A DNA stretch of 64,000 bases. Origin: Blattamonas nauphoetae (taxonomy: Eukaryota > Preaxostyla > Oxymonadida). The notes below the pieces were generated by a model. That model did not search any database and was not told where the DNA came from. It saw nothing but the letters and a program-made list of their open reading frames with translations. Where the stretch lies: positions 231,421 through 295,420 of the forward strand of contig JARBJD010000067.1 in assembly GCA_033064195.1 (NCBI GenBank). The letters run 5' to 3'. The number at the start of each line of letters is the position of its first letter. Position 1 is the first letter of the stretch. The translations under genes were made by a program, and so were the position numbers. This document shows, piece by piece, positions 33,169 through 46,700 of this stretch.

Positions 33169-36100
33169 ATGACCAGTTTTCTCGTCGTCGTAACTGTCTT
33201 CCTCTCCACCCAATCTCACCTCCCAAAAACCCCAAACTCTCTTCTATCTCATCTAAGCACCAAAAATGAAACCAGAATGGAAGTAGATTGTCGAAAACCA
33301 AAGATCTTGAGACTCGTCGACGATGTGGCCGTCTCCTCCAGCATCGAGATCCGATCGGAAGAACTGACGCTGATTGGGTCCAATTCGAGATTACTGTTCC
33401 AACGCGACATCGAACCAAGTTCCGCACCTTCTTCATGGTCTCGAAATGAAGCATCACCAAAACCCGAACAGAAACCGACACCGAAAGTGAGGAATGATGG
33501 ACTCTCTGGAGCAGAATTCATGTTTAATGTCCTGAATAGCACTTTTTCGGTGAGTGGAGTTCACGCCGTCCTGACCTCGGAGCGATGTGGAGTCTGTTGC
33601 GTTTCTGGCTCGACTGTCCGTTTTTCGTCGAGTTCGATCATCTCAGCTGGCGACTACTCTCCTTTCATGGTCAGAATGTCAAGAAATGAGGGAACAACGT
33701 TTAAATCGACCATCGTCCTGGCAGATGTGATACACCACTCGAGCTCGGACCATGTTGCACCATTTGTTGGTCTTGGTAAACCACAAGCGTCTCTGACCTC
33801 TTCGACATCTCCCCAGTTATCTGACTTGTCCGCCACAGCTGAATCCATCGTTGTTGTTGGAACTGGTCTCACGCTCGAATCGAAGCATCTGATTGGAGGA
33901 ACAGGCCCGCTCTTCTCGTTTGGCCTGACAGAACAATCATCGTCATTGGCAGTCTCTGGTTATGAAATGCAAATTGAAACGAGTCTTTTGGAAAGCAGTC
34001 TTGTGAACGTGACATGTTCATCTCGAATCTCACCAAGCACACAGTTATTCGGGAATGAAGTGAATCAGCGAGTGGTTGGAAGTTGTGTTGATCAGAGCAC
34101 AAACCACGACAGCGGAACAGGAATGATGTCGCCGAACATGGGAGGGAATGTGCTTTGTCTGAACACCTCCTTCTCATCGTGCATCAGCCAGCGAAACGAA
34201 GAATTGCACTTCTCATTCGAAACCCGAACGGAGTCAGAGATTGATCGACTCAGCGATGTGACAGAAGAGGTATCCTTGATCACCTTCACTCTCTGCACAT
34301 TCAACGACATGACATTCGACGGTGACTCCTACGAAGGCGGGGCAGCGATCTATCTTCCGTACACATCCTCGTCGCTCACCGTTAGAACTTGCTTCTTCCA
34401 CAAATGCACCTGTTTTGGCAACCTCAACTTGGGTGGAGCGATCGTCTTCAACAGCGAGCAATTCGGAGAGAGACAATTCACCCTCTCGCACTCCTCTTTC
34501 ACAGAATGTTCTGCATTGTGCCGTCAGGTGATGTAGCCTTTGGTGGCAGCATTAGCGTTGGCGATATCTCCTCAATTTCGATTGATAATTGTTTCTTCGA
34601 GCTGTCCGTTGCGGTTGTCGGTGGTGCAGCGGCTCTCGCCTCTAATGACATCACCATGTCAAACTGTGCATTTGTTGAATGCTCCTCGAGTATTCACGGT
34701 GGTGGCATCTACTTTGAATCCGTCTCATCTCTGATGATATCATTCGTGCAGTTCAGAGAATGCTCTGCCCAAACAGTCTATCAGGATCGAGTATATGGAA
34801 ATGACATCTGTTTTTTCTTGAGTCTCAGCACGGAAGTCACAGCTGACAGCTTCGAATGTTGCGACTCCACGTCAGAGTCTCCAATCTCTTTTTCAATGGA
34901 GACGGCCAATACAACGACACTCTCGTCCCACATATCAGCTCAACACCCACAATCAAGTCTGTGGATGTGTCGTTCAATGGAAGTGCTGCGACAGTGACAG
35001 TCGAGACTGATCAAGCGACCAAGGGAACGATGGGAGTGCTGCTGGATGGATCGAATGTTCCCCGATTGGTGCATGTCGTGATTGGAGAACCGACAAAAAT
35101 GGCGACAGTCGCATCAGTCGTCGTTTCGAGCGGAAAGAAAGGGATTCTTCCGATCGACACTACGTACTCTCCACGGAAATGGTCGCTGGCTCCTTTCATG
35201 TTACCAACCGTTCGGACAGCCGACGCCACGCTGAAAGATGTGAACTCGACAGAGATTGTGCTGAAGGGAGTGAGTTTCGAGGAAGGGAGTTATTGGATGG
35301 TGGTTGAAAATGAAGAAACAGAACGGACCATCACACTGACTCGCTCTGACTCGACAACTCTGACAGGAGCAGCATCTCTGTCTTTGTCGAACGGGGAAGT
35401 GAGTCTGGAATGGGGAACACAATATGAAGTCAGAAGAGTGGTGTGGCTCCTTCCGGACGGAGAGACAGAGGAAGAAGTGAGACGCTCGAAAACAATCACA
35501 TTCAAAACTCCACCAGACTCCCCTCTCATCCCCCCCTCGTTGTTAACAGACGTGTCTGCTCACATTATTCAGTCCAACCAGCGATTCGCCTTCATTTACC
35601 TCCACTTCGACAGAGAAGTGAGTGGATCGTACGATTTCGTTGTGGAGGAGAGGGGGGAGGATGTGACGTTCTCAATTGTGGTGGAATCAGCAGGAACGAC
35701 AGGTGAGACAGAGGAGTTTGTTGTGGTTGGTGATTCGAGAATCCTGACAGACGACACGACGTACACAATCAAGTCACTCGTTGCGACACCAGGAAGTTCA
35801 TCGACACCAGTTGTGATGAACGATACAATCTCATTCCACATCCCGAAATCATCGTTTGTGCCACCGCAGGAACCGGAAGAACCAAAGTCAGACGATGACA
35901 AGAAAGCGATGTCGCCAGAAATGAAGAAACTGCTGAGCTGGCTGATTCCTCTGATTGTCTCGATTTCTTTCGTCCTCATCGTGATCATTGTGATTCTCGT
36001 TCTTGTGAACCGTCGACGAGCGAAAGCGATCAATGCGAAAAGTGAGATGGAAGAACAAGAACCAGTGGAGCTGGAGAAAGTGGAGGATGTTGGAGTTGAT

Positions 36101-36901
36101 TGTTCGAATGGCGTGATCCGAGCAGAAGGAATGAGCCACTCCAACTTCAAACCCGACAACAGCCTGCTCCCGACAGAAATGGAACCTCAGCAGTCATCGA
36201 AAGCTGATGTACTTGGCGAGCTGGTTGAGGTGATGAAGTGCAGTGGAGATTTCGCTGTGTCGACAGTTCGAATGGACACCACACTTTACAGTGTGATCCA
36301 CACAGATAAGAAAGAAATCGGGAAACGATCGATTGGACTGCAGATTGTGAATGGACTGAAGCAGGTTGTTGCTCATCGCGGACAGAGTGATGTTCTCACT
36401 CAACTGTCGTCACACTGGATTCTTCTTGATTCAGCTGGGAATGTTCACCTGAAACTTGACATGAACTCGACTGAGGCAGAACAAGCAGCTCTTCTCACTC
36501 AGAAGCAACGGAATGCGCACGCCGTTGGAGCAGAAAGGGAGAAATGTGGGATGAATGGTCTTCGCTGGCGTGCACCTGAAGTGGCAGCTGGAAGCGGACA
36601 GGTGGATGGTCAGAATGCGTCAGTTTTTAGTCTTGGCCTGATCTTGTGGGAGATTGAGACTGGCCTAGTTCCGTATGGAGAAGTGGATGCGATTGTTGCT
36701 CAGAAGCAGTCTGGGACTGGGATTGCTCCGAAACTGTCAGATTTACATGACGACGAGTTCGTCGCGATGCTGGCGCGATGTCTGTCCGTGAATCCGAAAG
36801 AACGACCAACACTGACCGAAGTTGGAGAGTTCCTGTCGTCGCACACAAACGAATCAGGAATAGCTGAATCTCGGAACATGGCGAAAACGCAAGTCGGATA
36901 A
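33169..36901 (+). pseudogene. Receptor-like beta-helix pseudokinase C2, two frame breaks
   Basis: Shorter relative of C1/C3. The signal peptide is MTSFLVVVTVFLSTQSH. Beta-helix repeats run in the first frame to 34536, where TTECSA-type sequence meets a stop. The next part (GGSISVGDISSISIDNCFFE) is in a second frame, and from about 34880 (FNGSAATVTVETDQATKG) in a third. The frame then stays open to 36901 with one or two Ig-like modules, a membrane span near 35940 (LIPLIVSISFVLIVIIVILV) and a pseudokinase tail (WRAPEVAAGSG, ASVFSLGLILWEIETGLVPY, NPKERPTL) without catalytic residues. Either a recent pseudogene or two assembly errors; the rest is well preserved. Most extracellular modules of C1/C3 are absent. 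Confidence 0.65.
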
Positions 36902-37440
36902 ACCAGACACTCCGACCTCGTTTCTCCCCCTCTTTCTTTCGAGATGCTCCTCCTCATCAGAACATTCATTTTTGTCTTTATTTGGAGGACAATTGTAGAA
37001 TGGAGACAGTGTTTCGCTCGTCTCACATCAAACTTCGCTTTTTCCTGATTCACGTCATTTGATCTTGATTGAGTTGGAATGAAAAACACTTCATTCTTCT
37101 CCTCTCTCTTGCACATCTCTTTCTTTCTCTTCGTTTTCATCTTCATCAATCACACTTTCTTTCTTGTCTTTCTATAGTCATTCAACCATTCGTTGTCTCA
37201 TGCTTCTTTTTCTTGATTGTCACACACCCACTCGAAACGAACTTTGAATGTCGTTATTTCGCATCTCCCATTCCCTCAACATCTCCTCTTCCGTCTTCCA
37301 CTCTGGAGACTCTTCTGGGACTTTTCTGTCATCTTCTTTGGATTCAAATGAATCACCATTTCCTCCCATCACTCCACATCACTCTTTCCATATCATCGAC
37401 TGTCAGTCTCTTCTTCCTTCGATTCTCTGACAACTGAAAC
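36902..37440. other. C2 downstream spacer
   Basis: About 540 bp of pyrimidine-rich sequence downstream of C2. Short open stretches are Ser/Phe-rich and low-complexity. No gene recognised. Confidence 0.4.
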
Positions 37441-37614
37441 AAAGTTTTGAGTCTACCGAAAGTGGAGAAATGAGAGATCGTCAACAAAGAATACCAACTC
37501 ATCATGATGAAAATGAAGAAAGTAATGGGATCTTTTCCAAGAAACCTGGTTCGGGCTATTCGACGTGAAACTTATAGACATGGGAAATAATTCTTTTTCG
37601 GGACATAATTCCCT

Positions 37615-39328
37615 AGGCTTGTCTGACCGGCCAAAAGTGCCGGTCAGTGTCAGTTCACTTTTTTTCAAAGGGTCCGATCTCACCAGATCAAGAAACACCA
37701 TATATTCATAAGAAACTGGCACGATTGCAGATAATAATGTCACTCTGTTCTTACTGAAATCATGTGACAGTCACTTTTCAATTCTGTCCGCGATCCGTCC
37801 CTCTTTCTTGATTCTGGTGCGCTCGATCACGACTGGGACTAGATTGTGGATTAGAGTGGAAGGATCGGACATGCCTGATGGAAAGACAGTCACTCCGACG
37901 GTCTCGTCCGACGAGTCGTCGTCCTCGTTCGCCGTGTCGATCTCGACGACAAGAAAAGGATGGATCTAACCTCCATGATAGGGATGATCTGACTCGCTTC
38001 AATCCAACACGACAAACAAAGTGGACTCGTTCAGACATGGAGGAGGACGGTCGTCTTTCAGATTAAGCCCAACTCCGTGATGACAAGCAACGTGAAAAGG
38101 AAGAAGAAGGGAAGAAACAAAAGGAAGACGATGAAGTCAACCGAAAACTCGAACAGCAACAACTTGAAGTCAAAATGCGGCGGCAGCTCGAAGAAGAAGC
38201 CAAACGAAAAGAAACCGAAGAGATTCTTGCCAAACTCCAACGTAGAAACGAAGAACTAATGCAAAGTGAAGACGAACTTCGCAGAATGCTGTTGGAGGAT
38301 ATTAACTGCACAATCACGAACGCATGCTACCGTTTTCTTGACGAGCTGTCGAGTGAGGCATCGCTTTACACATTCAGTCCTTCTCTCTTCGAAAGAAATC
38401 ATTGTAGCCGTCACGCACGGATCTGGAAACATGAGTCCAGCATCAGAACCAATTTTGATCCTGCATTCTCCTGCACCAAGACGTGGAGTTGGATGAAGAG
38501 TGAAAAGAACTGGCAGTTTGTTCAGGAGCTGACTCACGCCAATCTATCGTGCCAGATGACATCTTCAACCAGAATCGAACATCATCAACAGGATCTCCTC
38601 GTTCGCCTTCCCAGGACTCTTCTTTGTTCTCTCTCTTTCTCCACTTCATCATTCACCTCCTCTTCCGTCATCGCAAGGACACAATCGCGATCAACCGATA
38701 TTCTGCTCATTACGAAAGAGATGCCGACGGATAAATTGATAAAAGGAACGCAAGGATCATCCAATCCTACGAATTGCACTCCTCGACCAGATCATCGTCG
38801 ATGTGTTCGACTCATCCAAGCAACGACTGTGATTGATTCTTGATATCAACGGGAGAGGAATGGAGAACAGAACATGGGGAAAAGTGAGCTTACAACATGT
38901 CACGGAAAGGCGCAAGACAGTGGAAGACTACAGTGTACATATCAGGCCAGACATAATGTACATGGACATCTACTTGGTTTCTTATTTCTTTATTATCAAC
39001 GAATATGAGATTTCACTTGTTTTTGACTTTTTCCAATCAGCCTGGAACAATTAATGGGTCGATCAACACTAAAAGTTATCGAACCAAAAGATTCGGTTAT
39101 ATACAAAAAAACTACATGAATAGATTGAAATAAGTGATTTGAAACAAAACCAGCTTAGATCCAGAAGAAAAGACTCTGAAAATCATGCAATTGAGTTTCG
39201 GTCAATTTAAATCTGTTCACCTTCGGAGAAACGGTAACTCTCGATAATGGGTTTCAGAATTTCTCCGGTCAGTGACCGTCAGTACTTTTCGGCGAAAACT
39301 GACCGGTCAGTGCCGGTCAGACAAGCCT
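37615..39328. mobile_element. Mutator-like TIR element (MULE2)
   Basis: A 1,714-bp element with a 10-bp duplication ATAATTCCCT (37605-37614, 39329-39338). TIRs begin AGGCTTGTCTGACCGGC and are followed by repeated TGACCGG/CCGGTCA cores. It is nested in element X, so it inserted later. Cargo is a coiled-coil-coding stretch. No transposase was recognised. Confidence 0.75.
38068..38400 (+). pseudogene. Coiled-coil cargo in MULE2
   Basis: A charged helical stretch open from about 38068 (QREKEEEGKKQKEDDEVNRK) to the region reading EEILAKLQRRNEELMQSEDE and NACYRFLDELSSEASLY. Heptad-like spacing suggests a coiled coil. Coding-like sequence continues afterwards in other frames up to about 38840 without a clean gene model. 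It looks like a captured piece of a host cytoskeletal-type gene; identity unknown. Confidence 0.45.
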
Positions 39329-40569
39329 ATAATTCCCTCTTTGAGCGATCTATAGACAATTAAGATCTCATATTTGTGAAAATGATTCGTGAACTAATCG
39401 GTTTACACTACAAAAGTCAACGGAAAGGTAAAATGGTCTTGAAGTGGAGAAAGGAGGATCAAGGTCTGATCATCCCGCAATCAATGTGACAAGATATCCG
39501 TTTTCCGGAAAAAGTCATATCACAATCCGTTTCGCCTTCCATGTCTCAGATGACATGGCGAAAACCTAATCAGAAGAATCCGAAAAAATTGAGAAACCCA
39601 ATAATGGATGTGATCAAAAAGCCGAAATCCCCTCTTGCCCGCCCAAAAATCCCCGTTCAAGGATCCTGTGTTCAAGATTAACCCACTCACGGACAATGAC
39701 CTGATGTTCGCTGAAATGCGATTCGGGTGTGTTTTCCATCATACAAAACTCAATTGTTCAATTTTTATCCACAACAATTGTTTCATCACTTTTCTTGCCA
39801 ATATCTCCCTATTTCCTTCATCACTCAATTTCCTTCTCGTTTTTCACATTTTTCAGTGTTTATCCATCCAACTTTGTTGATTCAACAAATTAGACGAACA
39901 GGTTCGTCACTCCACAAATCCGAACCGATCCAGCCTCTTTTCTGTGTTTTGCACGTTTGCTCTCTTTCTCATTCCTTATTTTTCATTCTCTTCACAAATT
40001 TAGGCAAGCACAGAGATAACATGTCGTCCTACTCCGATTATGGACACAGAAAGAGATCTCTCCAATTGAAGGACGGATCACGTTCATGTCGACTTCATCC
40101 ATTTCACACGTGTTTTCATTCAGTTTTTATTGATGATTTTTTCGATACCGTGTGGAAATCGTCAATTTGAGAATCGAGATCAACCCATAACAAATGAGAA
40201 AAGAAATGAGATTCCCGAGCATCTCCAATTGAGTTCACACTCCTTTAGGTGGTGTAATAAGCTTCCTGCAATCTCTCCTTCACTCTACAACTGTCCTTGT
40301 TACGTATTTATGATGAAATGTGAATTATGTCTCCAAAATCTTTTGTGTCCCACATCTATTACCGAATGCTGATCTTCTGGTCTTGCATGAACTGTTGCTA
40401 TCGATTTCCGAACAATGGATAGCACGAAACTCAAATAACAACTACAAAAGCCAAACTCAATTTTCGACCATTATCCGAACTTTTTCAAACTCATGTCTTC
40501 AGCCATCACTCTGTTCAGATGGCACTTCAATCATCACTTTCCCATCATCTTTCAAGATCCCGCAACGCA

Positions 40570-40718
40570 GAGAATCTGTTGTCCATCATCCGATCGTTCT
40601 TCCGTGTTGAATGGAGATATCCACCTATTTGTTCGGCTTACAGAGCCGAAATACAGCATTTGGATCGTCAATGAAACGATTTTGGGCTGCCGGACTTTGG
40701 ATTAGTCCAAGCGTGTCA
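40570..40718 (+). promoter_or_regulatory. Conserved upstream block of C3
   Basis: Almost the same 150 bp as before C2, running up to the shared start context GCGTGTCAATGACC. It probably contains the promoter and 5' UTR; no known core element is assigned. Confidence 0.35.
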
Positions 40719-43700
40719 ATGACCAGTTTTCTCGTCATCGTCACCGTCTTCCTCTCCACCCAATCTCACCTCCCAAATACCCCAAACTCTATTCAATCAC
40801 TCCTAAGCGCCGATAATGAAAGCATATTGGAAGTTGATTGTCACAAACCAAAGATCTTGAGACTCGTCGACGATGTGGCCGTCTCCTCCAGCATCGAGAT
40901 CCGATCGGAAGAACTGACGCTGATTGGGTCCAATTCGAGATTACTGTTCCAACGCGACATCGAACCAAGTTCCGCACCTTCTTCATGGTCTCGAAATGAA
41001 GCATCACCAAAACCCGAACAGAAACCGACACCGAAAGTGAGGAATGATGGACTCTCTGGAGCAGAATTCATGTTTAATGTCCTGAATAGCACTTTTTCGG
41101 TGAGTGGAGTTCACGCCATCCTTAACTCTGAACGAAGCGGAGTCTGTTATGTAACTGGCTCGACTGTCCACTTCTCGTCAAGCTCGATCACATCAACCGG
41201 TGATTTGTCACCATTCATGGTCAGAATGTCAAGAAATGAGGGAAAAACATTGGGATCGGCAATCATCCTGACTGATGTCACTCACCACTCGAAATCCGAC
41301 CATATTGCACCATTTGTTGGTCTGATCCATCCACAGTCACCACTGGTGTCTTCTCCCGCCATCGAAAAAGGAGATGCAGTGACGGGACAAGCTGAATGCA
41401 TCACGATTGTTGGGACTGGTCTCTCACTCGAATCGAAGCATCTGATTGGAGAAACAGGCCCTCTCTTCTCGTTTGACCTGACAGAACAATCATCGTCATT
41501 GGCAGCATCTGGTTATGAAATGCAAATTGAAACGAGTCTTTTGGAAAGCACTCTTGTGAACGTTTCATCTTCATCTCCCTTCACACCAAATAAACAATCA
41601 TTCGGGAGTGAAGTTACTCAATTGGTGGTTGGGAGTTGTGTGTCGTGTTGCACGAACCACGACAGCGGGACAGGAATGATGTCGCCGAACATGGGAGGGA
41701 ATGTGGTTTGTCTGAACACCTCCTTCTCATCGTGCATCCGCCTCTCGAACACAGAATATGACTTCACATTCGAAAACCGCACCCAAACCGAACTTGGTCG
41801 ACTGAACAACGTGACCTCAGATGTGACCTCTGTCTCCTTCACTCTCTGCACATTCAACGAGATGACAGTCGCTGCTGGATCGAGTTATGGCGGTACAGCG
41901 ATCTTCCTTTGGCACACATTGTCATCGCTCACTGTCAAGACCTGCTTCTTCCACAAATGCAGCTGCACTGCGAGTGGCGATGATGGTGGGGCAATAAACT
42001 TTTATTGTTCGTCAAGCAATAGACGACCATTCTCCGTGTCAGACTCATCTTTCACGGAGTGTTCAGCGAATGATTGTGGAGGAAGTCTATTGGCGAACGA
42101 AGCCTCTTCAATCTCCATTGTCAGCTCCTTTTTCGAGTTGTCATCCGCAAATCGTTATGGCGCAGTGTTTCTCATGTCGAATGACATCACAATCTCAAAC
42201 ACTGCCTTCGTAGAATGTTCAGCGACTCACTCTGCTGGTGCTGTCTACATTAACGAAGTAATCACTCTGTCTCTCTCCTTCTCGCAGTTTAGAGGATGCT
42301 CCTCTGTCAAAGATCCAAACGGAAAGGACCTCTACTTCTTCACCAATTCTTCATCTCAAATCACGTCTGACATGTTCTCATTCTGCGACTCCACGTCGGG
42401 TGCTCCGAATGTGTATTTCAGACCTGATTCACATTCTGACAGCAAACGCATCCCACAGAATTCCCAGACTCACACAATCAAGACAGTGGGTGTTTCCTTT
42501 GTTGGAAACGAAGCAACAGTGACAGTGGAGACTGATCAAGCAATCAGGGGAACGCTCAATCTTCTTCTGGATGGGTCGAATGTTCCGCGACTCGTGCACG
42601 TCGTCTTTGGTGATCCATTGCAATTCTCGACACTCGGAACGGTCGTCGTTTCGAGCGGAACGAAAGGGATACTTCCCTACGCAACAAAATACACTTATCG
42701 CAAATCGACACTGGTGCCTTTCCCATCACCGGCCATTCACTCTGCTGAATCATTCCTGCTGGAAGACTGGAACACGACAGAACTTGTCGTGAAGGGAGTT
42801 CGATTGGGGGAAGGGAGTTATTGGATGCTGGTTGAGAAGGATGGGAAGAAATGGAACATCACACTGATTCGCTCCGACTCGACAACTCTGAACGGAACCG
42901 CACCTCTGTATCCATCGACAGCGGAAGGCAGGTTGGAATGGGCCACAGAATACAAAGTGACGAAAGTGATGTGGATTTCTCAGGATGGACAGACGGAGGA
43001 AGAAGTGACACTCTCAGACACCATCACGTTCACCACACCAGCGGAACCACCTCGAATCGAGTCAGTTTCCTGTTCTCTCAATGGAAAGAAAGATGTGGTG
43101 ATTGTTGAGCTGAGTGGGAGTGCTTTATCGTCGTCGGGGCAGACAGTAGTGATGGCAGGATCGTCTGGAGAGATATCATCGAGTGGAGCGCTGTTCAACG
43201 TGACATCGACGAAGTGTTGTGTGAACTTCTCGATTGGGTCGACTGAAGACAGCACACATGTTGTGTTTGGAGGACGATACGATTTGTTGTCAGTTGGATC
43301 CGACTCATCATCATGCATTGTGAACTCTGGTCTCTTCGTGAATGTTCCTCATCCACCACAAATCACCAAACTGACTCCTGAAACGGCGGTCACCACATCT
43401 TCCTTCGTTCTTTCCGTTTCTGGCTCGAATCTTCCATCTGGCAAGATCTTCACAGTGAAACTGACAACTGATTACACTTTCGAGCTTTCATTCGTTTCAG
43501 AAACCGCTGGAACATCAACCATTCCAATTGGAGGAGCTGAAGAAGTTCAATACGGCACTGAATACACAATCGATTCCATCATTCGAAAGGAGACTGGAAA
43601 GGACGACGAACACATCTTACTCTCACAAACAAAGTTCAAAACGCCACTCGGTCCAACTCTTTCATCGATTTCGTGTGATTTCGATTACTCAAATCCAGAT

Positions 43701-46700
43701 TGTGTGAAATTGACGCTCACAACGACACGAATGCCATCAGAAGTTTTCACACTCACTCTGAAAACCACTCAGTTGCCCATTTTAACCGTTGAACTTCCTG
43801 TCACTTCTGATGACATCTCCGCTGGCTTCGTTCTGGTGGAAGTGTACAAAAAGACGAACACTCTGAAATATGGAACGGGATATTCGATAGTTGGAATGGC
43901 AAGTTCATCAGTGACTGCAGTTGTATCGGCATTACCATTCACCACTCCGCCTGAACCGATCCGAATCACCTCGGCAGAATGCTCGCTGGGAGGAGCCAAA
44001 CAGAAATCAGCACTGGTGACTCTGAAAGGAGTGAAGTTGGGAGGAGATAAAGACTTCAATATGAGAGTTCGGAAGATGGAAGGGTTGATGCCAATTGGTG
44101 GTGAGATTGTGTTGAGTGGGACACTCTCTGGTGCTTCCTCTTCGACATCACATACCCACTCTGTCGTGATCTTCGGACTTCCCAACCCTCTCCTTTCCTT
44201 CAAAACGACGTATCTGATCACGAAGTTCAATGTTTATGGGTCTGTTTCAGTTGTCGATGCCGATGTGACATTCTCTGTTCCACCTGAACCAGCTCGGATC
44301 GTCGGAATCGATTCGAGACAGCTCACCAAAGATCGAACAGTGATGATTGTGTCGCTGAAGGGGAGTGCCCTCCTCTCTCGAACAGGAACGGTGAGTTTGA
44401 TAGATGCAAGCACAAATTGTGAATCGTCATCGGATGTGAACGTTGTGGACAACACCCACTGCATAGCTGAGTTTTCAGTTGGAGAAGAAGTCAAACCAGA
44501 TCAGCTGAAATATGGAGAAGAATACACGCTGAAAGGAAGCTGGACAGAATCGAGTGGTTTTCAACTGGAAGATGGAATCACACTTGTCGTTCCTCTTCCT
44601 CCAAAAATCACCAAAATGGAGATCATATTCTCAAACTCTCTGCACACGGGCTGTTTCTTGACATTGATTGGAACAGACTTGATAGTCGGGAGCTCGCTGA
44701 ATGTCACTCTCAACGACTCGCTCTTCTTCATCGCCACAGTCATTACGCCAACAGAAGCCATTTCATTGGAACTGCCAATTGGATGGCCAACAACACTCCG
44801 ACACAACACAGAATACACCATCACCTCAATTGAAGCGATGAACGAAGCAGATGGGAAGATCCACTTCACTTCTGCCCTGTCCAACACAACTGGGTCTCTT
44901 TCGCATCCTTTCGTCGTTTATGTCGATTCTGGCTCGTCTTCTGACTCTTCGTTGTTCTGTGGCGATTTCGACAGACCGTGTTTTTCCATTGAGGATGGAT
45001 GGAAGATTGTGAACGGGGTTGGGATTGCGTCATTCTCGATCTCGATCATTTGCAACACGACACAGACAGAACAAGTGAGAATCTTGTCTCACCATCGAGT
45101 TGTGATTGAATCTGGACCATCGACGAAGCCCGAACTGTTTGTGTCTCCATCGACGAAGTTGGAAGAAGAGGGAATGGTTGATGTTTCTGGAGGTCGCCTT
45201 TGGATTCATCAAGTTGATGTTGTTCTCTCAGACTCGCCTTCGCTGATCTTCATTCGAATGGTTGAAGGTCACTTGTCGATCGAGACATGTTCCCTCGTTG
45301 GACCAAAAGGAACTCCAGCTTCCACCAACATCGATTCAAGCACTGTGTTATGTGCATGGACAACCGGCATCCTCAACCTCGTGAACTCGACAACGACAAT
45401 CACATCAACCCAAATGACACGTCTCTCGCAAGGAGCGATCACCATGAAAGGAGGAAGCCTGACGATTGAATGCGGGATTTTCCACGACAACTCTCCTCTC
45501 TCAACTCCATTTCCCTCTCTTCGCCGCAACATTCGATGCTCTGATGGAGGAGAGATTGAGATTGGGAGTCTGAGTGGTGGAGATGGAATGGAGACACCGT
45601 CAGCGTGGCTCACAGTGAATGATTGTGCGCTCGCAGCGAAAGAATCGATTTCTCGTTCACCATTCTTCATCCCAACACTCTCGTCATCGTCGACGAGCAC
45701 GCTGAACAAGACTTCACAAGCATTCGATTTGACGATGGAAGGAACAACGCTGATTCCTTGCTCTCTCTTCTTTGAAGTGTTTGAAAAGAAGAAAGATGGG
45801 ATGGAAGGACAGAAGGTTCAGATTGGGCTTTCTGAAGAATCAACTGAATCATTCAACGAAACTCACATCAAAATAAGTCTGCCTCTCTCGTTCATGTCAA
45901 CATTTGAGAAGAGCCTGGAATGGCGTGGACGACTCGTGTTTGGGAAGAACGAAACGACACCATCATCATTTGTGATTCAGAAGAATTCAGCGGAGAGATT
46001 GGCTCAAGCAGTGAAGGAGAACATGAAGTGGTGGATTCCTCTCCTCATCTCTCTCGTCTGCCTGCTCCTTCTGATCATAGTTGTCGTGTTCATCTGCTGG
46101 CGCCGAAGGAAGCAGAACAAACAACGCAAGAACAAGACAATCAAAACCGAAGAGCTGGATGAGGACGAAGCATATCGGATGGAACTGGAACAGAAAATGG
46201 AGGAAACGACACCCCAAAAGAGTGTTGATCATCTGATCGATCTGACGGACACTCGACTTTCTACCCACAACTCTGATCCCACATCGACATCAACACCGAT
46301 TGAGCATCAATATGTGGAAGTGTTGGGAGAGTCAGGAGAAGTGGGAGTGGTGGATTGGATGAAGGCAGACACGCTGTTCGATGTTCTGCACCGGCCAGAA
46401 AAGAAGAGGACGATTGAGAAGAAAGAGTTGAGTCGGAAAATTGTAAAGGGATTGATTCGTGTTTTAGGGGAACACCCAACGAGTGAGATCTCAACGCGCT
46501 TCTCTCCTCTCTGGGTGCTTCTGAATAAGAACATGGTTCAACTTCGATTGGCGACGATTCCCGAAGGACAACAAGAAGGAGAACAAGAAATACCGAATGA
46601 CACACAACATAAAAAGGAAGGTGAACTTGCTGATTCTTTTTTCGGGGGAAGGCTCTCAGCTGTGAAGAGCAGGACAGTTGAGGGCCAGCGATGGAGAGCG

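Larger units (their letters stand above)
37575..40358. mobile_element. TTA-duplicating TIR element X with nested MULE2
   Basis: A 2.78 kb element flanked by TTA on both sides (37572-37574, 40359-40361). The uninterrupted sequence is present upstream of C2 near 32811. Termini are TAGACATGGGA and its inexact inverse TCCCACATCTA. Without the nested MULE2 it would be about 1.06 kb, close to element Y. A 3-bp TTA duplication fits the PIF/Harbinger superfamily, but no transposase is seen. Confidence 0.6.
37453..40470 (-). pseudogene. FDEADN-family scrap upstream of C3, split by element X
   Basis: Two short pieces, about 37453-37574 and 40359-40470, together match the scrap upstream of C2 (RPEDQHS at the right side, VSFTSNSPNQVSWKRSHYFL at the left). 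The TTA-flanked element X lies between them. No functional frame. Confidence 0.5.
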
